Assembly (NCBI GenBank): GCA_017163975.1
Contig: JAFFSR010000316.1
Location: forward strand, 1,021,001-1,085,000
Length of the DNA stretch: 64,000 nucleotides
Direction: 5' to 3'
DNA from: Anastatus disparis
Taxonomy: Eukaryota > Arthropoda > Insecta > Hymenoptera > Eupelmidae
The position numbers and the translations under genes were made by a program. The notes beneath the pieces were generated by a model. It ran no database searches and had not been told where the DNA came from. It saw only the letters and a list, made by a program, of their open reading frames with translations. Below are positions 45,660 to 58,571 of this stretch, one piece after another. Numbering within the stretch: position 1 is the first letter of the stretch; every line of letters starts with the position of its first letter.

Positions 45660-46390
45660 TCAGCGCACACGAGAGCGCGCTAGATGCGCGAGAAAATTTT
45701 CACACGCAACTTGCGCAAGCAATGGAATTTTTGAAATTTTAACATTTTTCCTTTTAAAACAAGTTTAAAATAAAAATGTTTATTATAATCAATTTACAAT
45801 TAATTTTTATAAATAAAGTTAAAAAAAATTACAATTTATTGAAGGAGCACATATATTTTAAATATAGGCATAATTAGAAAAAAATATATTCATCATGTGA
45901 AAAGATATAATCTAAAAATTAAATGAACATGCATTATTTGTATTTTTATAAATGAATAAAATAAAACAACAAAAAATTAAAGTTGATTTTAATGAAAATA
46001 TAGAAAATTCATTTTATTTTCCATTTAAGATAGACATTTCTAATTGAAGTTAAAAAATCTGCATTTTCCTAATAAAAAGTCATATTTATTGTGAATATAA
46101 TTTGATTACATTTACATTGTTTACATTATAAATTCAATTTTGGGTTGATATTCTAGTCCGTAATAATATATTTTTTCTAATCACATTTACATTTTTAAAT
46201 ATGCATACCCTTTCAGTAAATTGTAGATTTTTTTCTTTTAAATTATAAGAAAAAACATTTTTACAAAAATCTCAAGATCATTTTGAGAGGAAATAAAATT
46301 TTTAAGGTTTCAAAAATTTTATTGTTCACGCAAGTTGCGTGTTCAAATTTCCTCATGCAACTAGCGCGCTCTCGTATGAGCTAACCGGGC
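45660..46390. repeat. Palindrome-ended MITE, about 730 bp
   Basis: The terminal arms of about 75 bp (GCGCACACGAGAGCGCGCTA at the left; complement of the right end reads AGCTCATACGAGAGCGCGCT) include CACGCAACTTGCG. The interior is AT-rich and non-coding. Confidence 0.82.
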
Positions 46391-46491
46391 TTCCATAGAT
46401 TTTAGAAATATTCTACGCCACTACGCTACTACGTCATTTTAAGGTAAAATATACAAAATTCGCCTAAAACAAACCTAAATTCATGTCATTT

Positions 46492-48347
46492 ATTTTTTCT
46501 TACTATATCTCACACGTTTCTTGTCAAATGATCGGTGCAAGGGTTTCCTTTTACGTTTTTTCCCAGTGGTTTAATCTCTTTTCAACATCCAGCAGTAATC
46601 AGCCAGCATACTAGTATCCTATCTACTTTGATAACGCTTCTTCATTACTTTAATGTCTTGGTGAAAATGTTCTTCCTGTTCTTCACTATTATCTCCATAG
46701 TTGTCAGGAAAACTATCCAAGTGATTGTATAGAAAATGTAATTTATAGTTCATTGGGCAACCCATTTTCCCAAAATTCTCAACCATTTTGGATACAATTT
46801 CTTTGTAATTTGGACTTCTGCGATTACCCAAGAAGTTTTCGGTAACTTCCTGAAAGCTAAGCCATGCAGCTCTTTCAATGTTTGTCATGGAACTAATAAA
46901 CTGATCATCAGACATCATTTTTCTAATTTGTGGACCATCAAAAATACCTTCCTTCAATTTCGCATCTGATTTATTTGGAAACTTGCTTTCCAAGTATTTG
47001 AAGCACTGACCATCTTTATTTGAAGCCTTAACGAATCGTTTCATTACACCAAGTTTTATGTGTAATGGTGGAATGAGAACTTTTTTCGGGTAAACCAATG
47101 GAGTAGCTATAACGTTACTTTTACCGACTTCGAGAGATTTTCTTTCAGACCATTTATGATTTGTATAGTGCTTTGCACGGTTTCTACTATCCCATAAACA
47201 CAAAAAACATGGCGTCTTTGTAAATCCAGACTGCTGTCCTAACAATATTCCAGAAACTTTCAAATCGCCACATATGCTTGTCATACTGGATTTTTTGTAT
47301 TATAACTTTCGTATTGTCATATGTTTCCTTCATTGTAGTGGAGTGCGCTATTGGAACTGAGGTATAGTGGTTCCTGTTGTGTAGTAATACAGCTTTTAAA
47401 CTTCTGTTTGATGAATCAATAAAAAATCTCCATTCTTCGACTTTATATACATTAGGCTTAATTTCATTCATCAAACCTTTTACATCTTTACAATATACTA
47501 TTTTATCGCCATCATGATTTATTTCTTCAAAATATGGTGCGAAACTTTTGCTTTTTGTTCTGTAAAAAGATATTTTAGTAGAATTTGCCAACTGATTCAT
47601 GGTTTTTAAAGATAAAGTTAAATGTTCTGCTCCATATTTAGGTAAGTTGAGCTTTCTAACTAAGTCGTTTAGTTTATTTTGAGTCCATAACTTTACACTT
47701 TTCTCTTTTTAGCCCGCTGGAAGGAAAAGATTGTCATCTTTGTCATCATCATCATTATCACCGTTATTTTCAATTTCTTCATAACTATCGCTTTCATAGA
47801 ATTCATCTTTTAAATCATTCTTATCAATTGTATCTCCATGAATGCCGTCATGGACTTCGTTGTTATCTTTATTATCATGTTTTTCATCGTCGAAATCTGA
47901 TTCAATTGATAACCTCTCAAGAAAATCTAATTCTTCATCCCTTCTCGTTTTTTGGATAGGTCTTTTTACAGAAATAACATCAGCATAATTCACAGTAGTT
48001 TTGTTTTTACTATTCATTCCAATAATTTTGGTGTTACAGAAGTAACAATCCTCTATTCTATCTGGTTGATACCATTCCATTGGGCTATAAAATTTAACTT
48101 TGTCATCTTTTTTTGTTTTATTCCACATGCAAAGAATTTCGCGACATTGTTTGCAGATACTACATGAAGTCCACTTTTCTATATTTACATCTGTTTTCAA
48201 TTTAAAGCAAGTTTTGTAAATGTTTTGAAGATTTTTATTGAAATGTCTTTGATATTTTAGCGGAGTGAATACTCCACAGACAAAACAAAAAAGATTACTG
48301 TTCTTTGGACAAATGTGCCCTCGAGATGTAGAAGGTGAATGATCCAT
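46492..48347 (-). pseudogene. Family A protein, most complete copy (candidate transposase)
   Basis: Starts MDHSPSTSRGHICPKNSNLF with CFVCGVF, then SCSICKQCREILC and DCYFCNTK (Cys pairs suggesting zinc fingers). An Asp/Glu-rich linker ends FLPAG and TAA (about 47709) where copies at 24.4-29.4 kb have Gln. Continues EEWRFFIDSSNRSLKAVLLH without the deletion seen in the foldback copies; then a roughly 10-base deletion near 47280, CGDLKVSGILLGQQSGF, CFLCLWDSRNRAKHY, NFLGNRRSPNY, EEQEEHFHQDIKVM. TAG replaces Trp at 46619, a TAA follows in LKRD, and the basic tail ends at about 46492. The full protein would be near 610-640 residues. This copy shows which parts of the foldback copies are missing. 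Confidence 0.75.
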
Positions 48348-48519
48348 GGTCTTTAATATAACCCCGCACGTTAGGGATCCTGGTCCAATCGCAGATGAGC
48401 CTGCTGTTCCGGAGGTGATAACTCTTATACCTTTCCGGAGCTAAATATAAGAGCTTTCCAACTTTGACAAGGACAATTCAGTTTACTGTTTACTGTTAGG
48501 TTAAGGACAGTGTAGTTTA

Positions 48520-48752
48520 TCTGACAACTGTAGAGATTATAGTGAAGAACAGGGAAAGCGTTTTTACCAAGACATTAAAGTAATGGAGAAGCGTTATGAA
48601 GGTAGATGGGATACTAGTATGCTGACTGATTACTGCTACATGTTGAAAAGAGATTGCAAAACTTGCAAAACAGATTGGAAAAAAACGTAAAAGGAAACCT
48701 TTGCACCGATCATTTGACGAGAAACGTGTAAGGTATAGTAAGAAAAAATAAA
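48520..48752 (+). pseudogene. Inverted C-terminal fragment of the family A gene
   Basis: Reads DYSEEQGKRFYQDIKVMEKR and TSMLTDYCYMLKRDCKTCKT before frameshifts in the basic tail. It faces the gene at 46492-48347 and forms the other arm of a foldback. Confidence 0.8.
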
Positions 48753-49050
48753 TGGCATGAAATTTGGTTTGAGTTACGCAAATTTTGTATATTTTACCTT
48801 AAATTGACCATCACTTTAAGGTGATGGGGTCAAACGGACCTTGGAATCGGATTCAGCAGCCCCAAAAACATAATTATATACTGTTAAAACATGGTTCCCA
48901 CTAAATTAGTTGATTTGACCTATAAATGACCTTGACCCTGAGGTCATGGGGTCAAACGGACCACGGATTCGGATTCAGCGACCCCAAAAACATAAGATGT
49001 ATATGGTCTGGTCCGTGGGTTTTGACACTTTTTTTTGTGGGGCTGTGTAA

Positions 49051-49189
49051 TTAGAACCAGAGATATGATTGTTTGAAGTTAAGTAACAAGAAAGTACCAA
49101 AAATCACAGTCCTTCAGAATTTAAATGAATTTTGGTACTTTTTTTACTGCTCAACTTTGAACTAACTTATCTCTGGTTCTAATTACTAT
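49051..49189. repeat. Hairpin element, 139 bp
   Basis: AATTAGAACCAGAGATATGA pairs with the complement ending TCTCTGGTTCTAATT. Arms of about 60 bp include AAGTACCAAAAAT and complement. Confidence 0.88.
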
Positions 49190-49922
49190 TTCTGAATTCT
49201 GAAAAACAGCAAATTAAAGCTTGATTTTTCTACTTTTATTTTAGTTTCTTTTAATTTATTAGAGACATTTCTATACTGAATTATTCACACTTCAATTGGG
49301 AGCTTTTTTTTACATTTTTCTTGAAATAAGACTAGAAACGTCTATAATTTCAGTTTTTTTGAAGCATTATACCGTACCGTTCTAGCTTTACTCATATTTT
49401 GGTACTTAAAAACATATCCTAAAGTTCCATCAAGATCTGTGACCCGAAGCCCATAGCCTTTCCTGGTAAGTAGAATATAAAAATAAGTAGTTCAAAAAAA
49501 GTGGAAATTCAAACTCAGCATTACAAAATAACTCTGTCGAAATCATAAAACAATCACACAATTATAAAATCAAAAGAAAGCTGTATAAATACAAAACCTA
49601 AAGAATGGGCGCTTGCTTACTTAAGATACTTACATAGATCACTTCATTGGGATTCTGCAATTATATACATACGTCAATTTATAAAATTATTATTCGAGTG
49701 TTAAATAAAATTAAATTACTGCACTCATCTATTTGCATCCAGAACCTATCTACTTAACACAAAAGTAATTTATATACTTTTATTAAAATATATTCTTAAA
49801 AATATCTCATAGTGAGAAAGATTACTTTTGACCAAATATAGGTAGAGTAATGTACCATTAGACATTTATATCTACATTTTTATCTTTGATTTTCTAAATT
49901 ATAATTTCATAAACATAAAATC
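49190..49922. other. Interval without recognised feature
   Basis: AT-rich. No motif or repeat seen. Confidence 0.4.
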
Positions 49923-51530
49923 ATGAAAGTTTACTAAATGACGTATTTGCCCACATTAAATGAAAATAATGAACGTGAAACATGTAGTAAATGGCTCGAA
50001 AATATTAAAATTGCTTTGGATAACTGTTCAAATTTTCTTGAAAAAGTGTGGTTATTAAGTCTTATACCAAAGTAACATTTCCAAAAATTATTTATTATCA
50101 ATTTTACTAAATGTAACTATTTATATGATTGATCAAGCAAGATCATTGGTAAATAAAGAAAATATTTACAAAAACCCTGAAAACTATTGTGGTCATTCTT
50201 TGGATAGTGAAATTATAACAAAAGTGAAAAATTATTATTTGAACGATGAATTTAATTGTCCTCGTCAAAGTGCAAATAAAAGCGACACAATATCTGTTAA
50301 AGAAAATGGTATAAGAACTAAAAAAGTTAAACGCTTTCTTACGTAAAGCATAATATCAATTATTTATGGAAAGAAATCCTAAAATTAAAACAAAAATCGG
50401 TAAATCAATATTCTATGCCTTAAGACCAAAGTGGATTATACCACATCCACCTAACGATTAGTGTCTTAGCGTTAATTGGGAGAACCTGAAACTTATCTTG
50501 GATGCTTTGAATAAATATAAAAAAGAGAATAAACATGACATTACGGATTTGGAATAGAAAATATATTCTTCACTTTTTTAACAAAAGATGATATGAAATG
50601 TGTACTAAGAGAATGTGAAGCATGCCCAATTGGAGATAGTATTGATTTAAAAATGATTTCTTTGACAGGAGATTTATATGAAGAAATAAGTTACGGTGTT
50701 TGAGAAAATCAGATTTACTGAATAAAATTAGCACGACTAAAGATTTCTTAATTGAATATAGAGAGCACGCTCTTACTGTAACTACTTATAAAATGGTTAA
50801 AGAAATTCAACATGTTGCAATTCAAGAGGTTCAATTTTCAGCAAAAAAAAGTCAATCCTAATTAGTTATTCGTGTTGATTTTGCAGAAAATTGGACAGTC
50901 CTACTTCAAAATGAAATTCAATGCTACCATTGGAGTAAAAACCAACTATCAATATTTACATCAGTATGCTATTTTGGAAATGATAAGACAGTCAGTCATG
51001 TAATCATCCCTGACGATATTAAACATGATTCGTCTCATGCCTTAATGGTTATGAATTTAATTATCAATAGCTAAAACAAAAACACATTTCGCAAGAGCTT
51101 GATGAAATCATAACCATTTCTGATGGAGCTGCAAGTCATTTCAAAAACAGATATCAATTTTATTAACTTCAAAACTCAAAAATAAGCAGAAAACAGCTTT
51201 TTTCCGCAACAGGTCATGGTAAAGGCGCTTGTGACGGCATCGGGGGTTTAGTCAAACGTTATACTACTGCACTTAATCTGTCCAAGAAGAATGCTGATTT
51301 TATTAGAAATGTTGGAGACTTCGCCACTTATGTGTCAAAGTATACTCCGTTGATTAACATTCTTGTTATCCACGAGGATGAGCTAGAAGTTTTTCGACAA
51401 ACAAAATGGGATGGTTAAAAAATGCAAAAGAAATTTAAGGTATCCAAAAAATTCACTGTTGAAAGAGTGAACAAAACCAAACCTTCGCTGCTAGAACTTC
51501 GAGACATAAGTGACAAGAAGTAAATTAAAA
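49923..51530 (+). pseudogene. Family B protein, second copy, heavily broken
   Basis: Aligns with 37800-36270 on the opposite strand: LPTLNENNERE, KWLENIKIALDNCSNFLEKV, IDQARSLVNKENIYKNPENY, KVKNYYLNDEFNCPRQSANK, CVLRECEACPIGDS, a VIRVDFAENWTVLLQNEIQ segment, then SDGAASHFKNRYQF and FSATGHGKGACDGIGGLVK in shifting frames. It is truncated at 49923 and lacks the N-terminal zinc-finger segment and the 5' arm. The 3' arm follows at 51540-51878 and resumes at 63358. Confidence 0.8.
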
Positions 51531-51539
51531 CGTTTGGAA

Positions 51540-51878
51540 TATTTTTTGTTCAAATTGTATGTAAATTCATTAGTTTTCATTTGTTAGTTTTTTTGTAAAT
51601 TTGTTACTCATTAAAAATATCTTTATTAAATAATTTACCTTCTTTACTAATTAAAAATTTTAACGAAAAACAAAAATAAAATTTTTACTTTAACCAAATC
51701 CAAAAAAAAGAATAACTCATGTATTCTTAAATTTAAATATCACTTTTTATTTGATTTTAACATTTTTTTAAACTTAAAATCGCCATAGCTTTGGTTCTAA
51801 TTGACAAAAAGATTTAATGAAGGGTTTAATTGAAGATTTTTATGAATATTTTTGATAAATCAATAAATAAAATCATAA
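51540..51878. repeat. Family B copy 2, 3' arm, first half
   Basis: Contains CTTTGGTTCTAATTGA and neighbouring blocks matching 35925-36000 (inverted) and 38640-38700 of copy 1. It is interrupted at 51878 by the 11.5 kb palindrome. Confidence 0.75.
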
Positions 51879-51884
51879 CCCTAC

Positions 51885-52185
51885 TCAAAAAAATGACATG
51901 AGATCTCACGATTGAAAATGAAACGAGATCTCATATGAGAATTCATACGGGATCTCACGTGAGATCTCATGTGAGATCTCATGTGCAAAAAAATTAATTT
52001 TTCCCGATACCCGATCTCACATGAGATCTCATGTGAGATGTCGTGTGGAAAAAAGTAAAATTTTTTTAGACATGAGATCTCACGTGAGATCTCATGTGCA
52101 AAAGAATTTTTTTTTTCCGATACCCGATCTCACATGAGATCACACATGAGATCTCATGTGAGATCTCGTGTAAAAAAATTTGATT
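51885..52185. repeat. GAGATCTCATGTGAGATCTC-type repeats, left outer end
   Basis: Self-complementary 10-11 bp steps (GAGATCTCAC/T, GTGAGATCTC) repeat about 16 times, interrupted by AAAAAAT spacers and TACCCGATCTCACATGAGAT blocks. Confidence 0.93.
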
Positions 52186-53900
52186 TTTTTCTACACTTAT
52201 AGTTGTAATCAATGTCAACAAATCTAAAATTTTTATTTCTTGTCTATAAATCAATTTATTTATATATATTCATAAAATTACGATTAAATAATTCTACACT
52301 ACATCTACAAAAAACAAACGTTATCTAAAGCATGCTATTATGGATTTTGGTTTTAAACTATATTTGAGCGTAATTATACTTGGTGATTGAATAATAATGA
52401 AAACAAATTTTTTACGAAACTTTAGACTTTATTTACAAGTAATAGTTGAGATACTAGTCACTACAATTATGCATATCGCCTTTTACACTCGAGAAGGCCA
52501 TCACTTTTCAGTAAAGTCTGGAGCAATGCCGTTCGTATACAAAGGTTTGCACAGAATTTGTGTATTCACAAATTGAGATACTTATTTCATATCACAGACA
52601 AAATCACGTACACGAGGTTCGAGGTCAGTTCACTGATTAATGACAGTTTTTCTAATCAACAGGTAGTGTCGTTCTATGACGCACGCTGCATCTGGTTTAG
52701 ATTTACGGCATAACACGTCTTACCAATTGTAACACAATTTGCATGTCACCCTAAAAACAGTTGCAGCTTTATTTATGTCTTAGAACATTATGACAAACTA
52801 CCTTCAATGAACTGACAGTGACTTAATACTTAATATCTTTTTTTTATCATACTGATAAATTATTTTTACATATCATTTACAATAGCGTCTTACAGATTTA
52901 AATAATATAGGTTTTTCTAACTCAAGAATTATTGATTTTACTTTTATTTTAGAGTATAATCGCAATCTTATTGCTTGTTTTCCTAATTCAGTCGTAAATC
53001 TACCGTAATCTGAAAAATTTTAAAATCGTGCTCGAATATAATTTCAAACCATGATGTATAATCATATTTAAACAGACTATTCACATAGTTTTGATAATAG
53101 GAATTATATTTGCATGCAATTTAAGTTCAAACATTAAAAGTAAGATGATAAATTTATCTTATTATTATGCTATTCATCAAGAGCAAGTCGGAGCAGATTC
53201 GATACAGACCGAGAATTGAACATCCGTTGTTTAATTTGCTCCTACTAAACGTAATGGAATGAATTAAAATTTTAAATACATTCACGAAATTTATTTCTCT
53301 AATGCACCCACCAAAATATTTGGAGAAAATTTTAAAAATTAAAAAATTTTATGCTACAACTGTTTATTAAACTGTAAGTACGGTTACTTACTTTTTGTTT
53401 AAAATATGATGAATATTATAAAAAAAAAACATCTATTATACAATCATGTCTGTATGAAAAATTGCGCTCGATAATAATTTCTTTTGAAAATAATATAATT
53501 ATTTCATTTATGATTGAATAATATTTTTACTTCTCGGTTTCTCGTTTAGACCTTTTTTACCTATCGAAAGTAGCTAAATAAGTAATTTCGTTTATTTTTT
53601 ATGAAAATACATCTCAAAATTTTTTTACTTGTAAATATCTATTTATCTTAATAAATGAGGAGCGAAAGCGTGTAAATTTGTCCAAATTCAAAGAATAAGT
53701 CGAAAAAAATAAATAAAAACAAAATATCTTTTTTAGCTATTTTCGATCGGTAAAGTTAGTCGAAAGCTGATCCGAAGTGTAAAGTGATGCCATGAAATAC
53801 AATGCAAATTAAATGAAGTGGCTAAAACAAGGAATACTAACCCCGGGCAAGATACATTGGGTCTTGTGGCTCCGCTAAATTTATCGAATATAATTTTGTT

Positions 53901-54267
53901 AATTTAAAAAAAAAAAAAAAAGTTAATTATATAGAGGATATTGTCATCCTCTATATAATTAACTTTTTGCATATGATAATTTTAGATAAATTCTAATCCG
54001 GAACCGTTTAACACATTACATCAGGCTAGCCCATCTGATACACCATACCGAAATCTTTGACTGCCGATCGATGGTCAGTCACATTTTTGTGACCAACAAT
54101 CAATCGATACCCAATGAAATCGGATTCTGTAAGAGCCGCGCGATATTGTTAGCACATACACTAATTTTTCTTTAGAAAAAAAAGTCAGAGGTACCTGGCC
54201 AGGATTTGAACCCATGCCCACCGCGTTGAAGGCAAGAGCTCTATCCGTTACGCCACCGCGCTCTCAC
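53901..54267 (-). mobile_element. tRNA-derived SINE, copy 2, with target duplication
   Basis: Matches the SINE at 10870-11240: tRNA-like head at about 54265-54190 (GGCGTAACGGATAGAGC, GGGTTCAAATCC) and terminal hairpin around AGTTAATTATATAGAGGA. Flanked by ATCGAATATAAT and ATCGAATATGAT. The other palindrome arm (about 61372) has one uninterrupted copy of that site, so the insertion postdates arm duplication. Confidence 0.88.
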
Positions 54268-54718
54268 ATCGAATATGATGATGTTCTGTATTCAAATAAG
54301 TATTTAATATTAATGTAATTAAATACATTGAGAACATAATGAAGCTCCCCCTTCTGATGATATTTGTTATCCAACTTTATGAGTAAATGGAGAATTTATT
54401 CGGGTTTTTTCACTTCAAGAAAAAAAGTAGTAGGATTCAACTTGAGTGCGGGCAACTAAAGAAATCTACCGAAATCTTATATTTGAAAAGTTATATACAA
54501 GTTTTCAATTTATAGTATTTTGAGGTTAGGTTTGTCAACTTTGATATCTAATTTGCGATCTGAGTTCATAAAAAAATAACAGCCCCGAAGGATTTTTATT
54601 TTAACTAAAATAATGGTATTAATATAGATAATGTCCAAATTTGTCAAAATTTAAAGAATATGCCAAAAAATATAAAAAAGTAATAAATATCTTTTTCAAA
54701 TTTTTAAATTGAATAAAA

Positions 54719-56763
54719 CTAGGGGGCAAGCGCGCCAACCCCCATCTTGCTTTTATAAGTTTAAAAAAATTTAAGAATTTGCAATTTTTTTAATAACTTT
54801 TATTTAAAATACTAAATAATATTAATTATTCAAAAGTTTTCTTGAGGTAAATCTTTAATGATTTTTTAATGAATCTGATCATCTGTGAAGTCCTAGCTTT
54901 ATACCAGGACAGAATTAATAATTAAATGTTATGTGTTATGAGGGCTACGTGTATATGTTTTATTATAATATTAAATAAAGAATAAAGTCAGTAATTGATT
55001 TATAAATGTTTTATCAAATGTCAGTCTAGTAGTAAGAAGATTCTAAATTTAATGATGTAATGTAAGTCCAAAAATAAGGAGCACATTTCTGACGATGACA
55101 GCGACGACAGCGGCGATATACTTTTAATAGTATAGAGAGAATATACTATAAATGGATCTAAAATACAGCTGAAATTCAGCTGAAATCAAACCAAAATTTA
55201 CCTAAAATTGCTTAAAATTAACATAAATTTTAGCAATTTTTTAGTTAACTTTTAGGTAACTTTTAGTTAATTTGCAGCTAACCTTAAGTTTAATTTTAGC
55301 TATATTCTAGCTCAATTCTAGCTAACTAAAGACAAATCGAATTCTTATACACAGTGGCAGTGACAGCAACAGCGGCGGCGGCGAAATCTTTTTATAATAT
55401 ATACCCCCTGCTCGCTTCGCTTGCCAACCCCCCTTTTGAATTTAATACATATTTATAATGTATATAATACCTTGTAATAATTTTACATCTGTATACTTAT
55501 ATACATTTATACATTCTTTATATTTCAATAATTGATAATGTACACATAATATAAAATATAACATACGATATAAATATTTATTTATACAGCGCATATTAGA
55601 CGTTGTTATGGTTACCATCTCCAACCGATCTTTATTTCTCATTATGCTCCGAGAATCACCTCCCAACTTCTAAAGGCTCAATTCTTATTTCATTTAACTG
55701 GCATAAGCAAATATTTTCATTTTTGTAAATTTCTAAAATCTTTTATAATATAAAAAGAAAAATAAATCTTATGATAATTTAAATTAAATTGACCTGATTT
55801 ATCAGATTTTAAGTAAAGAAATTAAAATTTTAAATAAAATTCACAATAAATTAGCTAAACTTAGCTAAAAAATTAAATTTTCAGCTAAAACTCTCAATAA
55901 ACCAGCTATAATTAGCTAAAAAAAATCTCAAAATAATTAAAATCAAATTGACCTGATTTATCAGATTTTAAGTAAAAAATTAAGAGCGTCTGTGGCGTAA
56001 CCGGCTAAGGCATACGCCTTATACGGTCTCTACACATTCGCTCCGAGTGGTCGGGGGTTCGATTCCCGGTGAAAACACCTGAAATTTTTTTCAGGCGTTT
56101 TTCATCGGAAAAAGAACTTCTGAGCGCGATGGGTATATATTCCTGGCGTAGGTTTTCTCCTGGGGGAGTTTTCCCTACGTCACAGGCTTAGGCCTGGGCA
56201 AATGCAGGAATCTACCGTAGAAATCTACTTACCGACTGTTCTAGGAACGCGGCAGTCTGTGATTTCTCGGGTATGGGTAGATTAAAAAAATAGGTAAAGG
56301 AATAGGTAGGAAAAATAAAGGTACAGGAAAACATATAGGTAAAGGGAAAAGGGTAGGCAAAAACATCCTGACACAGAGGTGGTCAAGGATGTCGGTAGCT
56401 TGGCCAAGAGGCTGCACCGGGCCAATAGGGCGAACCAGATAAAAAAAAAAAAAAAAAAAAAAAAGTAAAAAATTAGAATTTTAGCTAAAATTAATATAAA
56501 TTAGCTAAAATTCTCAATAAATTAGCTAGACTTAGCTAAAATATTAATCTTTTAGCTAAAATTCTCAATAAATCAGTTAAAATTAGCTAAAAAGTGAAAT
56601 TTTTAGCTAAAATTCACAATAAATCAGTTAAATTTACGATAAATTAGGTGAAATTTACCATAATTCAGCTAAATTTATTAGTAAAAAGGAAGAGTTAAGG
56701 TAGGAAGTTGAGAGACTAACAGCGGCAGCGGCAGCGGCGAAAATCTTTTATAGTATAGAGAGA
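54719..56763 (-). mobile_element. Helitron cluster with CTAG 3' end and TC 5' end
   Basis: On the minus strand it starts TCTCTCTATACTATAAAAG after A (56764) and ends in the hairpin GGGGGTTGGCGCGCTTGCCC then CTAG before T (54718). The other arm at 60969/60970 is continuous, giving an A-T target without duplication, as expected for Helitrons. Internal partial ends at about 55110-55140 (GCGGCGATATACTTTTAATA) and 55365-55433 (GCGGCGGCGGCGAAATC, then CTGCTCGCTTCGCTTGCC) show two further Helitron fragments joined inside. There is no helicase, so non-autonomous. Confidence 0.85.
55983..56462 (+). mobile_element. tRNA-derived SINE of a second family, with target duplication
   Basis: The tRNA-like head has A box TGGCGTAACCGGCTAAGG and B box GGTTCGATTCCC. 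A body of about 380 bp and an A run (56439-56464) follow. Flanked by 13 bp direct repeats AAGTAAAAAATTA at 55970-55982 and 56463-56475. Inserted within the Helitron cluster. Confidence 0.92.
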
Positions 56764-57028
56764 TATATAAGAGATCCCACGTAGGATCACATATGAGATC
56801 ACACACGAGATTGCATATGAGATGTCACGTGAAATCGTCTATGAGATCGCATATTAAATCAAATGTATATTCGTTAAATTTTTAAAATAAAATAAATATA
56901 TGTGCGATCTGACATGAGATCTCACATATATTTAATTTATTTTAAAAATTTAACGAATGTATATGAGATTTCATAGGCGATTTCATATGAGATCTTACAT
57001 GAGAGTTCATACAATATTTTCAGTAGGG
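56764..57028. repeat. GAGATC-type repeats, inner end of left segment
   Basis: Diverged GAGATCACATATGAGATC-like steps ending TATTTTCAGTAGGG at 57028. The counterpart is at 60779-60960 in the right segment. Confidence 0.88.
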
Positions 57029-57117
57029 ATGATTTTTCTCGCCTTGTTCTTGAAATTTATACATATTTACACTCTTCCGATTTTCATTTATTTAAAATAA
57101 GTTCATACCTATAAGTA

Positions 57118-57185
57118 GAATCGGTGGTAGCGCAGGGGCTAATGCTCTTGGCTTATGCTGTAGTAGACCGGAGTTTAAACCACGG
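57118..57185 (+). repeat. tRNA-like SINE head in palindrome centre, left
   Basis: GGTGGTAGCGCAGGGGCTAA resembles an A box region and GGAGTTTAAACCACGG a decayed B box. The inverted counterpart is at 60615-60690. It may be a SINE captured before the palindrome formed. Confidence 0.5.
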
Positions 57186-57989
57186 GAAAATTTTAGAAAA
57201 ATTTTTCTAAATTTTTCTTTGTGAAATAGAACTAGGAGACCAGGAAAAACCAATTAAAAATTCTCCCTGGCCAATATTTGGCACGAAGAAATTAATTAAT
57301 TTGAAATATTTTTTAGATGCATAAAAAAATTTTATTTTTATCACGAAATATTAATTTAAAATAAAATTAATAATTTCCAGTATGAGATATTTTTAAGTTT
57401 AAGAAATATTTTATGTATGTTGAGCAATATTTTATTGATATTTAAAAATGTTATTTTCACTGACGGAATAAATGATATTGATACAAAAAGTATTTCACCT
57501 ATTACCAGAGAGAATTTATTCGATACAATAAAATTTTTTTCGTTACAAAGAAATTTTTTTCCAGTGTAGCTATTAGATCTCAAGTAACGGTTTTATCATA
57601 TATCATTTATTCTTATCATGGAGCGACAAAGACAGAATTAGGTTTAAGTGACAACCGCTACTTGAGTTAGGTATATGAATAGGAGTCTAAGATCGTCTAT
57701 GATAATGAAAATTTATATGGTTGGAATATATATTCAAAATAGATTAAATAAAAAATACTATTTTCTTTATTAAGAAATAATAAGTTGATTGAAAAATTTT
57801 CTCTTATTTATTTTTTAGTCCATTTTCAAATATAATAAATTTTATTAAAAATGGAGCAATTTATTCTAACATATTTTAAGAATGAAAATAATACTTTTAA
57901 TTTATTTAGAAATAATACTTTTAATTTATTTAGAAATAATACTTTTAATCTTATTCGAATAATGAAAATAATTTCAATTTATAAAATTC

Positions 57990-58255
57990 ATAGTAAAGGA
58001 TTAAATAATTTTATCTTACCTGCCATAAATAAAATGTTGGCTCTCGAATATTCGCCTTTGCGACTCGAAGGATTACAGAGAAGTTGACGGTGATTATTTG
58101 TAACTAAGTGAAATCCGTTATTATCAAAGTCCTCACAATCGTCTGACACAAAAGATACAAGAGTATCTTTTTTTCGTACTCTTCTTATACATAGGCTTTG
58201 TTCTAAATGCTTCTCGGGGCTGCACACGCCGTATTCACAAAATTTATCACGCGTT
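57990..58255 (-). pseudogene. Unknown exon, left copy at the palindrome core
   Basis: The frame reads KFCEYGVCSPEKHLEQSLCI, RRVRKKDTLVSFVSDDCEDF, DNNGFHLVTNNHRQLLCNPS and EYSRANILFMAGKIKLFNP. A strong splice donor GCAGGTAAGAT lies at the MAG/K boundary (about 58025), so coding probably ends there. The right copy keeps the same frame without indels. Family unknown. The CEYGV, CIRR and LLCNPS cysteines could be metal ligands, which is a guess. Confidence 0.5.
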
Positions 58256-58463
58256 AAATAGCTCTAAAGAAGCTTTCTGATTGGTCGATACAGCTTATCT
58301 ATAAAGAAACCCCCAGTATGTGCAGCAGATTTTCGGACACAGCAATATACTATGCATTACTGGTGCGCAACTTTAAAAAGCGTGTTTAACACAGCCATTT
58401 GTATGCGAACGTAATTTCCTAAGCAAGACAATGAAAAGTCTGTGAACGCATCCATACGATGCA

Positions 58464-58471
<8 letters not shown>

Positions 58472-58528
<57 letters not shown>
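58472..58528. repeat. TA microsatellite in the palindrome centre
   Basis: Alternating TA, about 57 bp, in the unpaired loop between the two core exons. Confidence 0.97.
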
Positions 58529-58531
<3 letters not shown>

Positions 58532-58571
58532 CATTAGTAATACATGGACTTTGTTCCAAATGCTCGCGATA

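Larger units (their letters stand above)
46440..49052. mobile_element. Family A element, diverged third copy
   Basis: The long gene lies on the minus strand (46492-48347). It is followed by the shared GC-richer spacer (48350-48470), then an inverted C-terminal gene fragment and two 122-bp-type repeat units, ending TGTGGGGCTGTGT near 49050. The left arm stops at about 46440 without the repeat array, next to another MITE. The short inverted C-terminal arm shows that the foldback layout is not unique to the copy at 24363. Confidence 0.8.
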
